From an uncultured Rhodocyclaceae bacterium (GTDB taxonomy: Bacteria; Pseudomonadota; Gammaproteobacteria; Burkholderiales; Rhodocyclaceae): 64,000 nucleotides of DNA. This document shows, one piece after another, positions 43,941 through 53,432 of this stretch; the stretch's first letter is position 1, and every line of letters begins with the position of its first letter. Under the pieces are notes generated by a model. The model did not search any database and had not been told where the DNA came from. It saw only the letters and a list, made by a program, of their open reading frames with translations. The position numbers and the translations under genes were made by a program. The stretch covers positions 62,001 through 126,000 of the forward strand of contig CAKQRL010000002.1 in the NCBI GenBank assembly GCA_934271525.1. The letters run 5' to 3'.

Positions 43941-44693
43941 TTAAAATTCCGTCAACTCCCTTGCCTTATTCCTTAGTTTTGTTTTTAAAGCCAGCATATC
44001 ATTTTGATTTTCTTCAATAATTTTCACAAAAACGCTACCAGCTACGATTTCATCAACAAACGGAGCGATGGTGCGAGCGGTTGCAGCGTTGGAGACGCCA
44101 AATCCGCCCAAAATTTTAGCCCCATTCTTTTTGAGTAACTTTAAAAAAGCAACCGTTTCATCGGTGATTTGCGTTTCAGAACCAGTGATTCCGCGCCGCA
44201 ATGCCGCGTAAATCATCGGAAAATTTTCTTTTAATAAAAATTCAATGCGCGTTTTTGCCATTGATGGCGCCACCACGGGAATCATCATAATCTTTTGATT
44301 TTCCGCATTTTTTCGCAAATTTTCGTCACAATCAAAAGGCAAATCAGGCACAATCAAGGCATCCACGCCCGCCGCCTTTGCTTGCCTGCAAAAATTTTCA
44401 ACGCCCGGGGTGAAAATTAGCGAGGCGTAGCTCATCAATGCCATTGACGTTTTTGGGTGTTGCGCCTTTAATTCTTTAATAAAATCAAAGGCTTGTGCCG
44501 TTTTGTAGCCATTTTGCAAAACGCGCGTGCAAGCGTTGGCAATAACCGCGCCATCCGCACTTGGGTCAGAAAATGGCAGTTGAATTTCAAGGGTTGTTGC
44601 CCCACCTTGAATTAAAGATTCTGCGGCGGCAAGCGCAATATTGCGATTGGGAAAATCCGCAATCAAATGACTCATCAATTTAATTTTTGGCAT
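43941..44693 (-). CDS. trpA: tryptophan synthase alpha subunit
   Basis: 250 residues. Catalytic Glu in LEIQLPFSDPSADG and Asp in LIVPDLPFD; loop RRGITGSETQ. Cleaves indole-3-glycerol phosphate and channels indole to TrpB. Slightly shorter than E. coli TrpA (268). Last gene of the leu-asd-trp cluster; 118 bases downstream of trpB, a gap that holds an uptake-like half element. Confidence 0.95.
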   Translation of the reverse strand: MPKIKLMSHLIADFPNRNIALAAAESLIQGGATTLEIQLPFSDPSADGAVIANACTRVLQNGYKTAQAFDFIKELKAQHPKTSMALMSYASLIFTPGVENFCRQAKAAGVDALIVPDLPFDCDENLRKNAENQKIMMIPVVAPSMAKTRIEFLLKENFPMIYAALRRGITGSETQITDETVAFLKLLKKNGAKILGGFGVSNAATARTIAPFVDEIVAGSVFVKIIEENQNDMLALKTKLRNKARELTEF

Positions 44694-44757
44694 TATTTTC
44701 TCCGTTCAAATATTCAAAAATTATTCAAAAAATATTCTATTTTCTTTGAATATATTT

Positions 44758-44790
44758 TCCACGGTAAACGCCAAATTATTTTCAAAAAAC
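44758..44790 (-). repeat. uptake-like half element between trpB and trpA
   Basis: TCCACGGTAAAC 44758-44769, 6-bp spacer, A/T tract. Flanked by short repeats around ATTCTATTTTCT. Confidence 0.83.
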
Positions 44791-44811
44791 ATTCTATTTT
44801 CTCCGTTTTTT

Positions 44812-46044
44812 TTATTCTAATGCGGCAAGCTCATTTTTTAAAAACTCGCGCCATGCATCGCGCCGAAAATAAGGGCAAGTAATAAATAAATCTTTATCGC
44901 CCCGCCCGCTCATATTCAAAATAAGAATTTTATCTTTGGGCAAAGTCGGCGCCAATTTTAAAGCAAAGGCTGCCGCATGCGCGCTTTCTAATGCAAAAAC
45001 AAGCCCTTCGTTTTGCGCAAAAAAGCGCACAGCAGCCAACACTTCTGAATCGCTAACGCTTTGAAATTCCACGCGTTTTTCGTCTCCCAAAAAGGCAAGC
45101 TGCGGCCCGATGCCGCAATAATCCAAACCTGCTGACACCGAATAGGTCGGCAGCGCCTGCCCGTCTTCGTCCAGCAAAAAACGCGATTTGTAGCCTTGCA
45201 AAATGCCTTCTCTTGCCACACCCGACATCCGCACGGCGTTTTCTCCCACGTTTTCCCCTATTCCGCCCGCTTCTACGCCAATCAAGCGCACGTTTTCCTT
45301 TAAAAAGGGCGAAAAAAAGCCGATGGCGTTGCTGCCACCGCCCACGCAAGCAATCATCGCGGCAACATCGTTTAACGATACGCCTTTTTCAGCGATTTGT
45401 TGCTTTGTTTCTTTGCCGATGACGCTTTGGAATTCCCGCACAATATCTGGGAACGGTGCGGGACCAAGCGCTGAACCAAAAACATAATGCGTGTTTTCAG
45501 GGTCGGCTGCCCAAGCGCGCATTGCGTCATTTACTGCGTCTTTTAAGGTTTGTGTGCCGCCCAAAACCGAAACCACGCGGGCACCAAAGAGTTCCATTGT
45601 TGCCACGTTCGGTTGCTGGCGTTTGACGTCAACTGCGCCCATAAAAATAGTGCACTCCAAACCCAACTTGGCGCATACAGCCGCAGTGGCCACGCCGTGT
45701 TGGCCTGCGCCAGTTTCGGCAATAATTTTCTTTTTGCCCATTTTTTTGGCAAGCAAACATTGCCCCAAGGCATTGTTGATTTTGTGTGCGCCTGTGTTGG
45801 CAAGCCCTTCTAATTTAATAAAAATTTGCGCACCGCCAAGTTTTTTAGAGGCGTTTTCCGCTTTTAAAAAAGGCGTGGGGCGACCCACAAAATCTTTTAA
45901 AAGATTTTCAAATTCTTTTTTAAATTGCGGATTCGCCCACGCTTTTTGAAATTCTATTTCCAAAGCGTCTAAAACACTGCGCAAAACTTCTGCCACGTAT
46001 TTGCCGCCAAATCTGCCGAAAAAACCATTGTTGGACATAATCAT
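44812..46044 (-). CDS. trpB: tryptophan synthase beta subunit
   Basis: 410 residues. PLP lysine in GAHKINNALGQCLL; AETGAGQHGVATA; phosphate loop CVGGGSNAIG. Condenses indole with serine. ATG 46044 overlaps the trpCF stop (ATGA), indicating translational coupling; an in-frame ATG six bases on is a second option. Confidence 0.96.
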   Translation of the reverse strand: MIMSNNGFFGRFGGKYVAEVLRSVLDALEIEFQKAWANPQFKKEFENLLKDFVGRPTPFLKAENASKKLGGAQIFIKLEGLANTGAHKINNALGQCLLAKKMGKKKIIAETGAGQHGVATAAVCAKLGLECTIFMGAVDVKRQQPNVATMELFGARVVSVLGGTQTLKDAVNDAMRAWAADPENTHYVFGSALGPAPFPDIVREFQSVIGKETKQQIAEKGVSLNDVAAMIACVGGGSNAIGFFSPFLKENVRLIGVEAGGIGENVGENAVRMSGVAREGILQGYKSRFLLDEDGQALPTYSVSAGLDYCGIGPQLAFLGDEKRVEFQSVSDSEVLAAVRFFAQNEGLVFALESAHAAAFALKLAPTLPKDKILILNMSGRGDKDLFITCPYFRRDAWREFLKNELAALE

Positions 46045-47510
46045 TTTTTATTTAAAAGTTGAAAAAACTGCTTGATTTTAAAAAAATCTTTAATTCCGGG
46101 CGATTGTTCTAAACCGCTTGCCAAATCAATTAAATCGGGCGCATATTCTTTTAAAATAAAACCAATATTTTCATTATTCATTCCACCTGCCAAAAAAAGC
46201 GGCATTATTTTTTTTGCGCTGAGAATTAAATTTTGATGGATTGCTTTACCACTTCCTTCCCCAGAATCAATTAAAACTCGTGGAAATCCTTTTTTAAAAA
46301 AATCTTGAATTTTGTTTAAATCATTTTCATTTTTCATAATTACCACTGGAAAACGTGGAATATGATAAAAATCCGCATTATTTAATAAAGGAATTGAAAT
46401 ATTATGAAATTGAATGGCATCAATTAAATTTTCTTTTACACATTCAACTGCCAAGGGTATTTCATTTTCATCAGCAATCACGCCGATTCGTTTTGTATTT
46501 TTAAAATCTAATTTTTCAGCGCATTCTTTTAAAAAAGATTTTGTAATGATTCGTTTGGATTTTTTTGTCAAAACAAAGCCTAAAAAATCGGGGTTGTAAT
46601 TCAAAATATTTTGGGTATCTTCAATATTGGTTAGACCGCAGATTTTAATTAAAGGCGCAGAATTACGTTTAATAAAATGCTGATAAAAATCCCCTACTTT
46701 GCTTTTTGGCGTGGTTTCAAATGTTTTGGTAAAAATGCGGGCGTTTTGGGGATTTTGTGCGGCGGCTTCGCCTAATAAAATGCCGTGAAAACCCAATAAT
46801 GCAGGCAATGCGGCAGCCGATTCCGACAAAATGCCACTTTCAAAAACAATGGGCAACTGCGGAAAATCTTGGTGAATTTGCGATTTTATTTTTAAAGGAT
46901 AAAGCAAATCCATCGCAAAGGTTTTTAAATCACGGGCATTAACACCCACTACAATATTTTTAAAATCGTTTTTATTTAAAACAAAACGCAGTTTATTTAA
47001 ATCTTCATTTTCACGCACTTCAAATAAAACGGATAAACCAAAACTTTCTGCCGTTTTAAATAAATTTAAGATTTCATTTTCACTTAAAATACGGGCGATA
47101 ATTAAAACCGCATCAGCGCCAGCGCGGTAGGCAATTTCAATATCTTCGGCATTGAATAAAAAATCTTTTCTTAAAATGGCAGGTTTTTGTTTTAAATTTA
47201 AAGTATCAACCGCGCGTGCCGCATCCATCAAATCAATTAAAGAACCGCCAAAAAAATGGCGCTCGGTTAAAACGGAAATGGCGCGCGCGTTATTTTCTGC
47301 GTAAACCTGTGCGGTTTCAAAAGCATTTAAATTGGGCGCAATGTTGCCTTTGCTTGGCGATTTTCTTTTGATTTCCAAAATAATGCCTTTTTCTTTTAAA
47401 AAAGGCGTTATCTCCCGCCGCCGTTCTTTGGGAATATCAAAACCGAATCCTGCTCCCAAAACATTTAAATCTTCTCTGCGTTTTTGAATAATTTTTTCTA
47501 AAATATCCAT
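46041..47510 (-). CDS. trpCF: fused indole-3-glycerol-phosphate synthase / phosphoribosylanthranilate isomerase
   Basis: 489 residues from ATG 47510 (MDILEKIIQKRREDL). Residues 1-260 are IGPS (EIKRKSPSKGNI, LTERHFFGGS, LRKDFLF, VGVNARDL, VFESGI); residues about 275-489 are PRAI (IKICGLTN, GFVLTKKSKR, LAGGMNNENI, DLASGLEQSPGIKD). The fusion is the enteric type; betaproteobacteria usually have separate genes. The start lies one base after the fic stop. Confidence 0.94.
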   Translation of the reverse strand: MDILEKIIQKRREDLNVLGAGFGFDIPKERRREITPFLKEKGIILEIKRKSPSKGNIAPNLNAFETAQVYAENNARAISVLTERHFFGGSLIDLMDAARAVDTLNLKQKPAILRKDFLFNAEDIEIAYRAGADAVLIIARILSENEILNLFKTAESFGLSVLFEVRENEDLNKLRFVLNKNDFKNIVVGVNARDLKTFAMDLLYPLKIKSQIHQDFPQLPIVFESGILSESAAALPALLGFHGILLGEAAAQNPQNARIFTKTFETTPKSKVGDFYQHFIKRNSAPLIKICGLTNIEDTQNILNYNPDFLGFVLTKKSKRIITKSFLKECAEKLDFKNTKRIGVIADENEIPLAVECVKENLIDAIQFHNISIPLLNNADFYHIPRFPVVIMKNENDLNKIQDFFKKGFPRVLIDSGEGSGKAIHQNLILSAKKIMPLFLAGGMNNENIGFILKEYAPDLIDLASGLEQSPGIKDFFKIKQFFQLLNKK

Positions 47511-47511
47511 G

Positions 47512-48045
47512 TTAATTCTCATAAAAATAAGATTGTTCAATGCCTTTAAAAATGGCATTTAAATCATCGGTGTTTTTGGAAAGATTGGGTTGAATTAAGG
47601 ATTTTAATTCTAAATCATTCACAGGGCTGCGCTCCATCGCTTGCAAATATTTGTGTTTATCAATATTTTGCCACGCCACAACAACGCCTAATTGTTGCTT
47701 TAAAATCAAATCCAACCAAATACGTGTTGCCCTGCCGTTGCCTTCCAAAAAAGGATGGGCAATATTCATTTCAGTATATTTGGCGATGATTTCTTCAAAA
47801 TTATTTTGCGGCATAGAATCAATTGTTTTTAATACCGCATTTAAATACAAAACATTGGCAAAACGAAAATTGCTTTTTGAAATATTGTGGTTGCGAATTT
47901 CACCAGCAAAATCATAAAGACCGCCAAAAATATAACGATGAATTGCCTTTAAGCCCGCCGTGGTGCCGACTTCTATTTTTTGAATATCACCGCTTTGAAA
48001 AAGCCGCTTGGCATTTTCTAGGCTTTTTAAATCCAAATCATTCAT
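47512..48045 (-). CDS. fic: class III Fic adenylyltransferase (NmFic-like) inside the trp operon
   Basis: 177 residues. The Fic motif HPFLEGNGRATR (about residues 98-109) supplies the catalytic His and the phosphate-binding loop. The last six residues, SYFYEN, match the inhibitory (S/T)xxxE(G/N) motif, placed C-terminally as in Neisseria meningitidis NmFic. GTTAGLKAIHRYIFGGLYDF and AMERSPVNDLELKSLI are also very NmFic-like. Such enzymes AMPylate GyrB and are held inactive by their own helix; the target here is inferred. It sits between trpGD and trpCF (17-base and 1-base gaps). The ATG abuts an uptake-like A/T tract. Confidence 0.9.
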   Translation of the reverse strand: MNDLDLKSLENAKRLFQSGDIQKIEVGTTAGLKAIHRYIFGGLYDFAGEIRNHNISKSNFRFANVLYLNAVLKTIDSMPQNNFEEIIAKYTEMNIAHPFLEGNGRATRIWLDLILKQQLGVVVAWQNIDKHKYLQAMERSPVNDLELKSLIQPNLSKNTDDLNAIFKGIEQSYFYEN

Positions 48046-48077
48046 TTTTTTGAAAATTTTTTTCAGTTCACCGTGGA
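48046..48077 (+). repeat. uptake-like half element between trpGD and fic
   Basis: A/T tract from the fic start codon, 6-bp spacer, GTTCACCGTGGA 48066-48077. The core encodes the last residues of TrpGD (STVN). Confidence 0.83.
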
Positions 48078-49667
48078 AAATTGGATGATTTCTTGGAGTT
48101 TGGCTCTGGCAGTGCCGCTTCGGATGGTTTGGCGGGCAAGTTCAATGCCGCCTTCCAAAGTTTTTGCTTGTTGGGCAAGCCACAACAATGCTCCAGCATT
48201 AAGAGCCACAGCTTCAAAAATGGTGTGATTGCCTTGATTTTCCAAAACTTTTTTGGCGGCAATGGCATTTTGTGCGGCGTCACCTCCCAAAAGTTCGGAT
48301 TCTCTGACGTTTTTAACGCCTAGTTTTTCGGGGAAAATCGTCAGCATCTGGGCTTTTTCATTGTCCAAATAAAAAGCGTGTGTGGGCGCAAAGGGCGAGA
48401 TTTCATCAAAACCATCCTCAGATGCCACGGTTAAAACACGCTTTAAGCCGAGTTCAAAAGCCGCGCGGGCGTAAATTTCCAACAAATTTTTGTCATAAAC
48501 GCCAAGCAAAGCGATTGTTGCGCCTGCGGGATTTAAAAGCGGGCCTAATAAATTCATAATGGTTTTAATGCCCAAAGCAGCGCGAACGGGTGCTGCAAAA
48601 CGCATTGCCGCGTGGTAGATGGGCGCCATCAAAAAACAAAATCCGGTTTTTTCCAAAAGTTGCGCGGTTTGATTAGGATTGGCAAAAATAGGAATGCCCA
48701 AACTTTCAAAAAAATCCGCCGCGCCCGATTTGGAACTCACCGCGCGGTTGCCGTGTTTGGCAACTTGAACACCTGCCGATGCCGCCACAATGGCACTCAA
48801 TGATGAAATATTAAACGAACCTTTTGCATCGCCGCCAGTGCCCACAATTTCGCACAAGTTTTCTTTTAAAGATTCGGGCACAACAAAAGGCGTTTGGCGT
48901 TTTAAAATGGCGCGCGCCGAACCCACCAATTCCGAAGTTGCCACACCTTTTGCCGCCATTGCCGTTAAAAGTGAAGCCATCACGCGCTCATCCATTGTGC
49001 CATCTGTAAGGTTGGTCATCAAATCAAAAGCGGTTTGTTCATCCAAATCTTTGTTTTTAAAGAGATTTTCCAAAATTTTGGCGTGCGGCAAATTGTCGCG
49101 GCGGTAATTTAAAAACGCCGCCAACAACGCCTTGCCCTTTTCGCTTTCAACACTTTCGGGGTGAAATTGCACGCCTTCCAAATCAAAAATTTTGTGGCGA
49201 ATGCCCATTACTTCACCATCTTGCGCGCGTGCGGTAACTTCCAAACAATCGGGAATGGTTTTTTCCAAAACCGCCAATGAATGGTAACGCGTAAAGCGCG
49301 CGCGCTTGCCGATGTTGCGGAAAAGCCCACGCCCGTCTAATAAAATATCCTGCGCATCGCCATGGCAAATGGCTTTGGCGCGGGCAACTGTTGCGCCCAA
49401 GGTTTCGGCAATGACTTGATGCCCCAAACAAACGCCTAAAATCGGTTTTTTGCCCATAAAATGCCGCACAACATCGGCACAAATGCCAGAATCGCGCGGG
49501 GCGCCGGGGCCGGGCGACAAAACAATATGCGTTGGATTGAATGTTTCAATTTCTGCTAGGCTGATTTCATCGTTGCGTTTGACCACAATTGGCGCATCAG
49601 TTAGCGTTGCCAACAATTGCGTGATGTTGAATGTAAAAGAATCGTAATTGTCTATGACCAAAATCAT
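48063..49667 (-). CDS. trpGD: fused anthranilate synthase glutaminase / anthranilate phosphoribosyltransferase
   Basis: 534 residues. Residues 1-195: class I glutamine amidotransferase (VIDNYDSFTFNI; nucleophile in GVCLGHQ; HPESVES). Residues about 200-534: phosphoribosyltransferase (VGTGGDAKGSFNISSLSAIV, KHGNRAVSSKSGAADFFESLG, LLGPLLNPAGA). Size and fusion match E. coli TrpGD (531). Supplies ammonia to TrpE and makes phosphoribosylanthranilate. C-terminal FSTVN is translated from a repeat core. It starts 12 bases after trpE. Confidence 0.95.
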   Translation of the reverse strand: MILVIDNYDSFTFNITQLLATLTDAPIVVKRNDEISLAEIETFNPTHIVLSPGPGAPRDSGICADVVRHFMGKKPILGVCLGHQVIAETLGATVARAKAICHGDAQDILLDGRGLFRNIGKRARFTRYHSLAVLEKTIPDCLEVTARAQDGEVMGIRHKIFDLEGVQFHPESVESEKGKALLAAFLNYRRDNLPHAKILENLFKNKDLDEQTAFDLMTNLTDGTMDERVMASLLTAMAAKGVATSELVGSARAILKRQTPFVVPESLKENLCEIVGTGGDAKGSFNISSLSAIVAASAGVQVAKHGNRAVSSKSGAADFFESLGIPIFANPNQTAQLLEKTGFCFLMAPIYHAAMRFAAPVRAALGIKTIMNLLGPLLNPAGATIALLGVYDKNLLEIYARAAFELGLKRVLTVASEDGFDEISPFAPTHAFYLDNEKAQMLTIFPEKLGVKNVRESELLGGDAAQNAIAAKKVLENQGNHTIFEAVALNAGALLWLAQQAKTLEGGIELARQTIRSGTARAKLQEIIQFSTVN

Positions 49668-49679
49668 TTTTGCGCCTCT

Positions 49680-51116
49680 TTATTTGGTTAAAACGTCCGC
49701 CATTGCGCCTAATTTGGCAACCGTTTCCAAAAATTCTTTTTCGGGGTCAGAATCCCAAACAATGCCGCCGCCCGCTTGCAAGGTGTAAATGCCGTTTTGA
49801 ACAAGTGCCGCGCGGATGGTGATGCAAAAATCCAAGTCGCCACTGGTTGCCATATAACCCACGGCGCCGGCGTAAAAACGGCGTTTTTCTGTTTCCAACG
49901 TGCTTAAAATTTCAATGGCACTGATTTTGGGCGCACCGCTTACTGTTCCTGCTGGAAAAGCTGCCCGCAAAGCTTCTGCCGCCGAAATGCCGTTTTTGAG
50001 TTCGCCTTGCACAATGCTAACCAAATGAATCACGTGGCTGAAAAACTCACATTCGGCGTATTGCGTAAGTTGCACCGAACCCGCTTTGCACACGCGCCCC
50101 AAGTCATTTCTTGCCAAATCCACCAACATCAAATGCTCGGCGCGCTCTTTTTTGTCTGCCTTTAATTGCGCGCAAAGTAAGGCGTCTTTGGCTTCCGAGT
50201 CGCTGCGCGGGATGGTGCCGGCAATGGGGTGAATGCTTGCTTTTTTGCCGCGCACGCGAATCAAACTCTCGGGCGATGCGCCAAGTAGCGCAAAATCGCC
50301 AAAATCCACATAAAACAAATAAGGCGAAGGGTTGAGTTTTCTTAATTTGCCGTAAATTAAAAGCGGCGCGGCATCGCTTTTGATTTGCAATCGGCGGCTG
50401 GGCACCGCTTGAATAATATTGCCGCATTCAATATGCGTTTTTAATGTTTGAACTTTTTCAATATATTCGGCTTTGGAATTTTTTAAATCCGTTAAAATTT
50501 CAAAAGATGGATTTTCATTTTCTTCTTCAATATAAGAAAAATCCATGTCTTTTAAACGTTTTAATAATTTTTTAAGCGCCAATTCCAAATCAATTTCGTG
50601 TTCTTTATAATTTAAACCAAAAATATGAATGGTTTCGGTAAAATGGTCTAAAACAATATAAAAATGCCCAACCACAAACAAAGCATCGGGTAAATTTAAA
50701 GGATCATTTTGATTTTTTAAAATTACCTTGTCGCAATGCTGCACAAATTCATAACTTAAAAAACCAATGCCTGCGCCCGGCAAAGGAATATGCAGTTTTT
50801 GAATATCATCTGGAATTTGATTTTGTTGGGTAATATAAAGCAAGGCATCCAAAATATCCGCTTTTTTTTCTCTTAAAAGCGCATCGCGACTTTTAAAATT
50901 GCATTGAAATTCTTTTTCTTTTTTTTCTATTTTAAAAAATACTTTTTCTTTTTTTTGAATAATTTGAAAAGCTTCATCCACCATTAAAATAGAAAAACGC
51001 TCTCTGCCTTTTTGAAAACTAGCCGATTCCAAAATGGCGCGCGCTTGAATTTTTTTGGCTAATAAAAAAGGCGTGTAGCGCGTATTTTCAATTTGCGCAT
51101 AAACAAAGTTTTTCAT
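49680..51116 (-). CDS. trpE: anthranilate synthase component I
   Basis: 478 residues from ATG 51116 (MKNFVYAQIENTRYTPF), with AAGGA upstream; the longer frame is repeat DNA. ILESASF resembles the LLES tryptophan-feedback site. Chorismate-binding core: IQAVPSRRLQI, GASPESLIRV, HPIAGTIPR, LVDLARNDLGRV, FPAGTVSGAPK, QAGGGIVWDSDPE. Works with the TrpG part of TrpGD. Aminodeoxychorismate synthase PabB is the related alternative, excluded by context. No trp leader peptide was found upstream. Confidence 0.93.
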   Translation of the reverse strand: MKNFVYAQIENTRYTPFLLAKKIQARAILESASFQKGRERFSILMVDEAFQIIQKKEKVFFKIEKKEKEFQCNFKSRDALLREKKADILDALLYITQQNQIPDDIQKLHIPLPGAGIGFLSYEFVQHCDKVILKNQNDPLNLPDALFVVGHFYIVLDHFTETIHIFGLNYKEHEIDLELALKKLLKRLKDMDFSYIEEENENPSFEILTDLKNSKAEYIEKVQTLKTHIECGNIIQAVPSRRLQIKSDAAPLLIYGKLRKLNPSPYLFYVDFGDFALLGASPESLIRVRGKKASIHPIAGTIPRSDSEAKDALLCAQLKADKKERAEHLMLVDLARNDLGRVCKAGSVQLTQYAECEFFSHVIHLVSIVQGELKNGISAAEALRAAFPAGTVSGAPKISAIEILSTLETEKRRFYAGAVGYMATSGDLDFCITIRAALVQNGIYTLQAGGGIVWDSDPEKEFLETVAKLGAMADVLTK

Positions 51117-51135
51117 TTTTAAAAAATCCTTTTTT

Positions 51136-51186
51136 TCCACGGTCAACCCAAAAAAATTTTCAAATTTTTTTGCTGTTGACCGTGGA
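51136..51186. repeat. 51-bp palindromic uptake-like element between asd and trpE
   Basis: TCCACGGTCAAC 51136-51147 and GTTGACCGTGGA 51175-51186 around an A/T centre. It may separate the leu-asd and trp transcription units. Confidence 0.92.
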
Positions 51187-51199
51187 TTTTTGTGTTTTT

Positions 51200-52333
51200 T
51201 TAATGTTCCAACAAAATTTTCAACATTCGGCGCAACGGTTCGGCAGCACCCCACAAAAGCTGGTCGCCACACGTGAAAGCCGCCAAATAATCTTCGCCCA
51301 TCGCCATTTTGTGCAAGCGCCCAACCGGCACATTTAAAGTGCCGGTCACCTTGGCTGGCGTTAATTCTGCTTCGGTGATTTCGCGCTCGTTGGGAATGAC
51401 TTTTGCCCATTGGTTGGCGTTTTGTATGGCGTTTTCAATATCAGGCAAAGGCACGTTTTTTTTGAGTTTGATGGTCAAGGCTTGGCTGTGGCAACGCATC
51501 GCGCCAACTCTTATGCAAAGTCCATCAATGGGAATGGCGCCTTGTGTGCGAAACGGCGGATTACCCAAAATTTTGTTGCATTCTGCGCCGCCCTTCCATT
51601 CTTCTTTGGATTGGCCGAATTCCACCGGCACATCAATCCACGGAATCAGCGAGCCAGCAAGCGCGGTGTTGCGAAAATTCTTTTTGGGGAATTCATCGCT
51701 GCGGATGGCGGCGGCAACTTTTTGATCAATTTCCAAAATGGCAGAAGATGGGTTTTCCAACAAATCCTTTACCGAATTGTGAATAAAACCCATTTGCGCA
51801 ATCAATTCACGCATATTTTGTGCGCCCGCGCCCGATGCTGCTTGGTAAGTCATCGCGGAAATCCATTCCACCCAATCGTTTTGGAACAAACCGCCCAAAC
51901 CCATCAACATTAAAGAAACGGTGCAGTTGCCGCCAATCCAATTGAGATTGCCTTTTGACAACGCATTGTGGATAACCTTTAAATTCACCGGGTCCAAAAC
52001 AATGATGGCATCGTCTTTCATCCGCAAGGTGGAAGCCGCATCAATCCAATGCCCTTTCCAGCCTGCGTTGCGAATTTTGGGAAAAATTTCCTTGGTGTAA
52101 TCACCGCCTTGGCAACTCAACAAAATATCGCATTCTTTTAAAGCGTGAATATCGTTGGCATCTTGCAAAGTTTTTTCTGCCAGAACGCCGCCAAATTGCG
52201 GCGCTTTTTGCCCTGCCGCCGAGGTTGAAAAATAAACAGGTTCAAAGGTTTTAAAATCGCCTTCTGCTTCCATTCTTTGCATCAAAACGGAACCAACCAT
52301 TCCGCGCCAGCCGATTAAACCAACTTTTTTCAT
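51200..52333 (-). CDS. asd: aspartate-semialdehyde dehydrogenase
   Basis: 377 residues. NADP-binding VGLIGWRGMVGSVLMQRM, active-site Cys in GGNCTVSLMLMGLG, SAMTYQAASGAGAQNM, and IRVGAMRCHSQAL. Gram-negative-type Asd, making the branch-point metabolite for lysine/DAP, threonine and methionine. It stands 16 bases after leuB, the usual leuCDB-asd order. Confidence 0.96.
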   Translation of the reverse strand: MKKVGLIGWRGMVGSVLMQRMEAEGDFKTFEPVYFSTSAAGQKAPQFGGVLAEKTLQDANDIHALKECDILLSCQGGDYTKEIFPKIRNAGWKGHWIDAASTLRMKDDAIIVLDPVNLKVIHNALSKGNLNWIGGNCTVSLMLMGLGGLFQNDWVEWISAMTYQAASGAGAQNMRELIAQMGFIHNSVKDLLENPSSAILEIDQKVAAAIRSDEFPKKNFRNTALAGSLIPWIDVPVEFGQSKEEWKGGAECNKILGNPPFRTQGAIPIDGLCIRVGAMRCHSQALTIKLKKNVPLPDIENAIQNANQWAKVIPNEREITEAELTPAKVTGTLNVPVGRLHKMAMGEDYLAAFTCGDQLLWGAAEPLRRMLKILLEH

Positions 52334-52349
52334 TTTTTAATCCTTTCAT

Positions 52350-53408
52350 TTATAAATTGCGAATAACGGCATCCGCCATTTCCACTGTGCCAACCTTAAC
52401 TCTGCCAGCTTCAAAAATATCCACGGTTCTAAAACCTTGTTGCAAAGTTTTTTGAACGGCGTTTTCAATGGCGCGCGCTTCGTTTTCCATAGAAAAACTA
52501 TAACGCAACAACATTGCCGCCGATAAAATCGTAGCCAAGGGATTCGCCACGTTTTTTCCCGCAATATCGGGTGCCGAGCCGTGCGAAGGTTCAAACAAAC
52601 CTTTGCCCGTTTCGTTTAAAGAAGCCGAGGGCAACATACCAATGGAACCAGTGAGCATTGCCGCTTCGTCCGACAAAATATCGCCAAAAATATTGCCCGT
52701 TAAAAGCACATCAAATTGTTTGGGGTAACGCACCAACTGCATGGCGGCGTTATCCACCAACATATGCGAAAGTTCCACGTCTGGATATTCTTTGGCAAGG
52801 TCGCTTACCACATCGCGCCAAAGTTGGGTGGTTTCCAGCACATTCATTTTGTCAATGGAACACACTTTTTTTGAGCGTTTTTGCGCGGCTTCAAAGGCAA
52901 TTTTGGCAATGCGTTTGATTTCTGATTCGCTGTAAATCATGGTGTTGATGCCAACGCGCTCGCCGTTTTTGGTTTCAATGCCGCGCGGGTTGCCAAAATA
53001 AATATCGCCCGTTAATTCACGCACAATCAAAATATCCAAACCTGCCACAATTTCAGGTTTTAAAGTGGAAGCATTGGCAAGTTCTTCATACAAAATTGCC
53101 GGGCGCAAATTGGCAAACAAACCCAAATCTTTGCGGATTGCCAAAAGCCCTTTTTCTGGGCGTTTTTCACGCGGATAAGAATCCCATTTTGGGCCGCCCA
53201 CCGCGCCCAACAAAACCGCGTCCGCTTCTTTTGCCAGTTTTTGCGTTGATTCAGGATAAGGCGAATCATAAGCATCAATTGCCGCGCCGCCCAACAATGC
53301 GTTTTCAAATTCAAGCCCGATTTTTAAGGCTTTTAACACGCGCACGGCGGCAGTGGTAATTTCAGCGCCAATGCCGTCTCCTTCCAATACACAAATTTTT
53401 TTTGCCAT
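52350..53408 (-). CDS. leuB: 3-isopropylmalate dehydrogenase
   Basis: 352 residues. VLEGDGIGAEI, GAVGGPKWD, LLAIRKDLGLFANLRP, VRELTGDIYFG, DNAAMQLVRYPKQFDV, GNIFGDILSDEAAM and PSHGSAPDIAGKNVANP cover the decarboxylating dehydrogenase core. Third step of leucine synthesis. Standard length. Confidence 0.97.
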   Translation of the reverse strand: MAKKICVLEGDGIGAEITTAAVRVLKALKIGLEFENALLGGAAIDAYDSPYPESTQKLAKEADAVLLGAVGGPKWDSYPREKRPEKGLLAIRKDLGLFANLRPAILYEELANASTLKPEIVAGLDILIVRELTGDIYFGNPRGIETKNGERVGINTMIYSESEIKRIAKIAFEAAQKRSKKVCSIDKMNVLETTQLWRDVVSDLAKEYPDVELSHMLVDNAAMQLVRYPKQFDVLLTGNIFGDILSDEAAMLTGSIGMLPSASLNETGKGLFEPSHGSAPDIAGKNVANPLATILSAAMLLRYSFSMENEARAIENAVQKTLQQGFRTVDIFEAGRVKVGTVEMADAVIRNL

Positions 53409-53432
53409 TTTTTGTCCTAAAAAAAGTTGCGG

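Noticed and set aside
51117..51199. trp attenuator with a Trp-rich leader peptide before trpE
   Set aside because: No short ORF with tandem Trp codons is visible; the only hairpin is the uptake-like palindrome.
51117..51410. N-terminal extension of TrpE, and similar long leaders of PheS, LeuD, RecD, TPR and GT-C genes
   Set aside because: The extensions read through repeats or the neighbouring gene and have no homology to the family; the starts chosen match family lengths.
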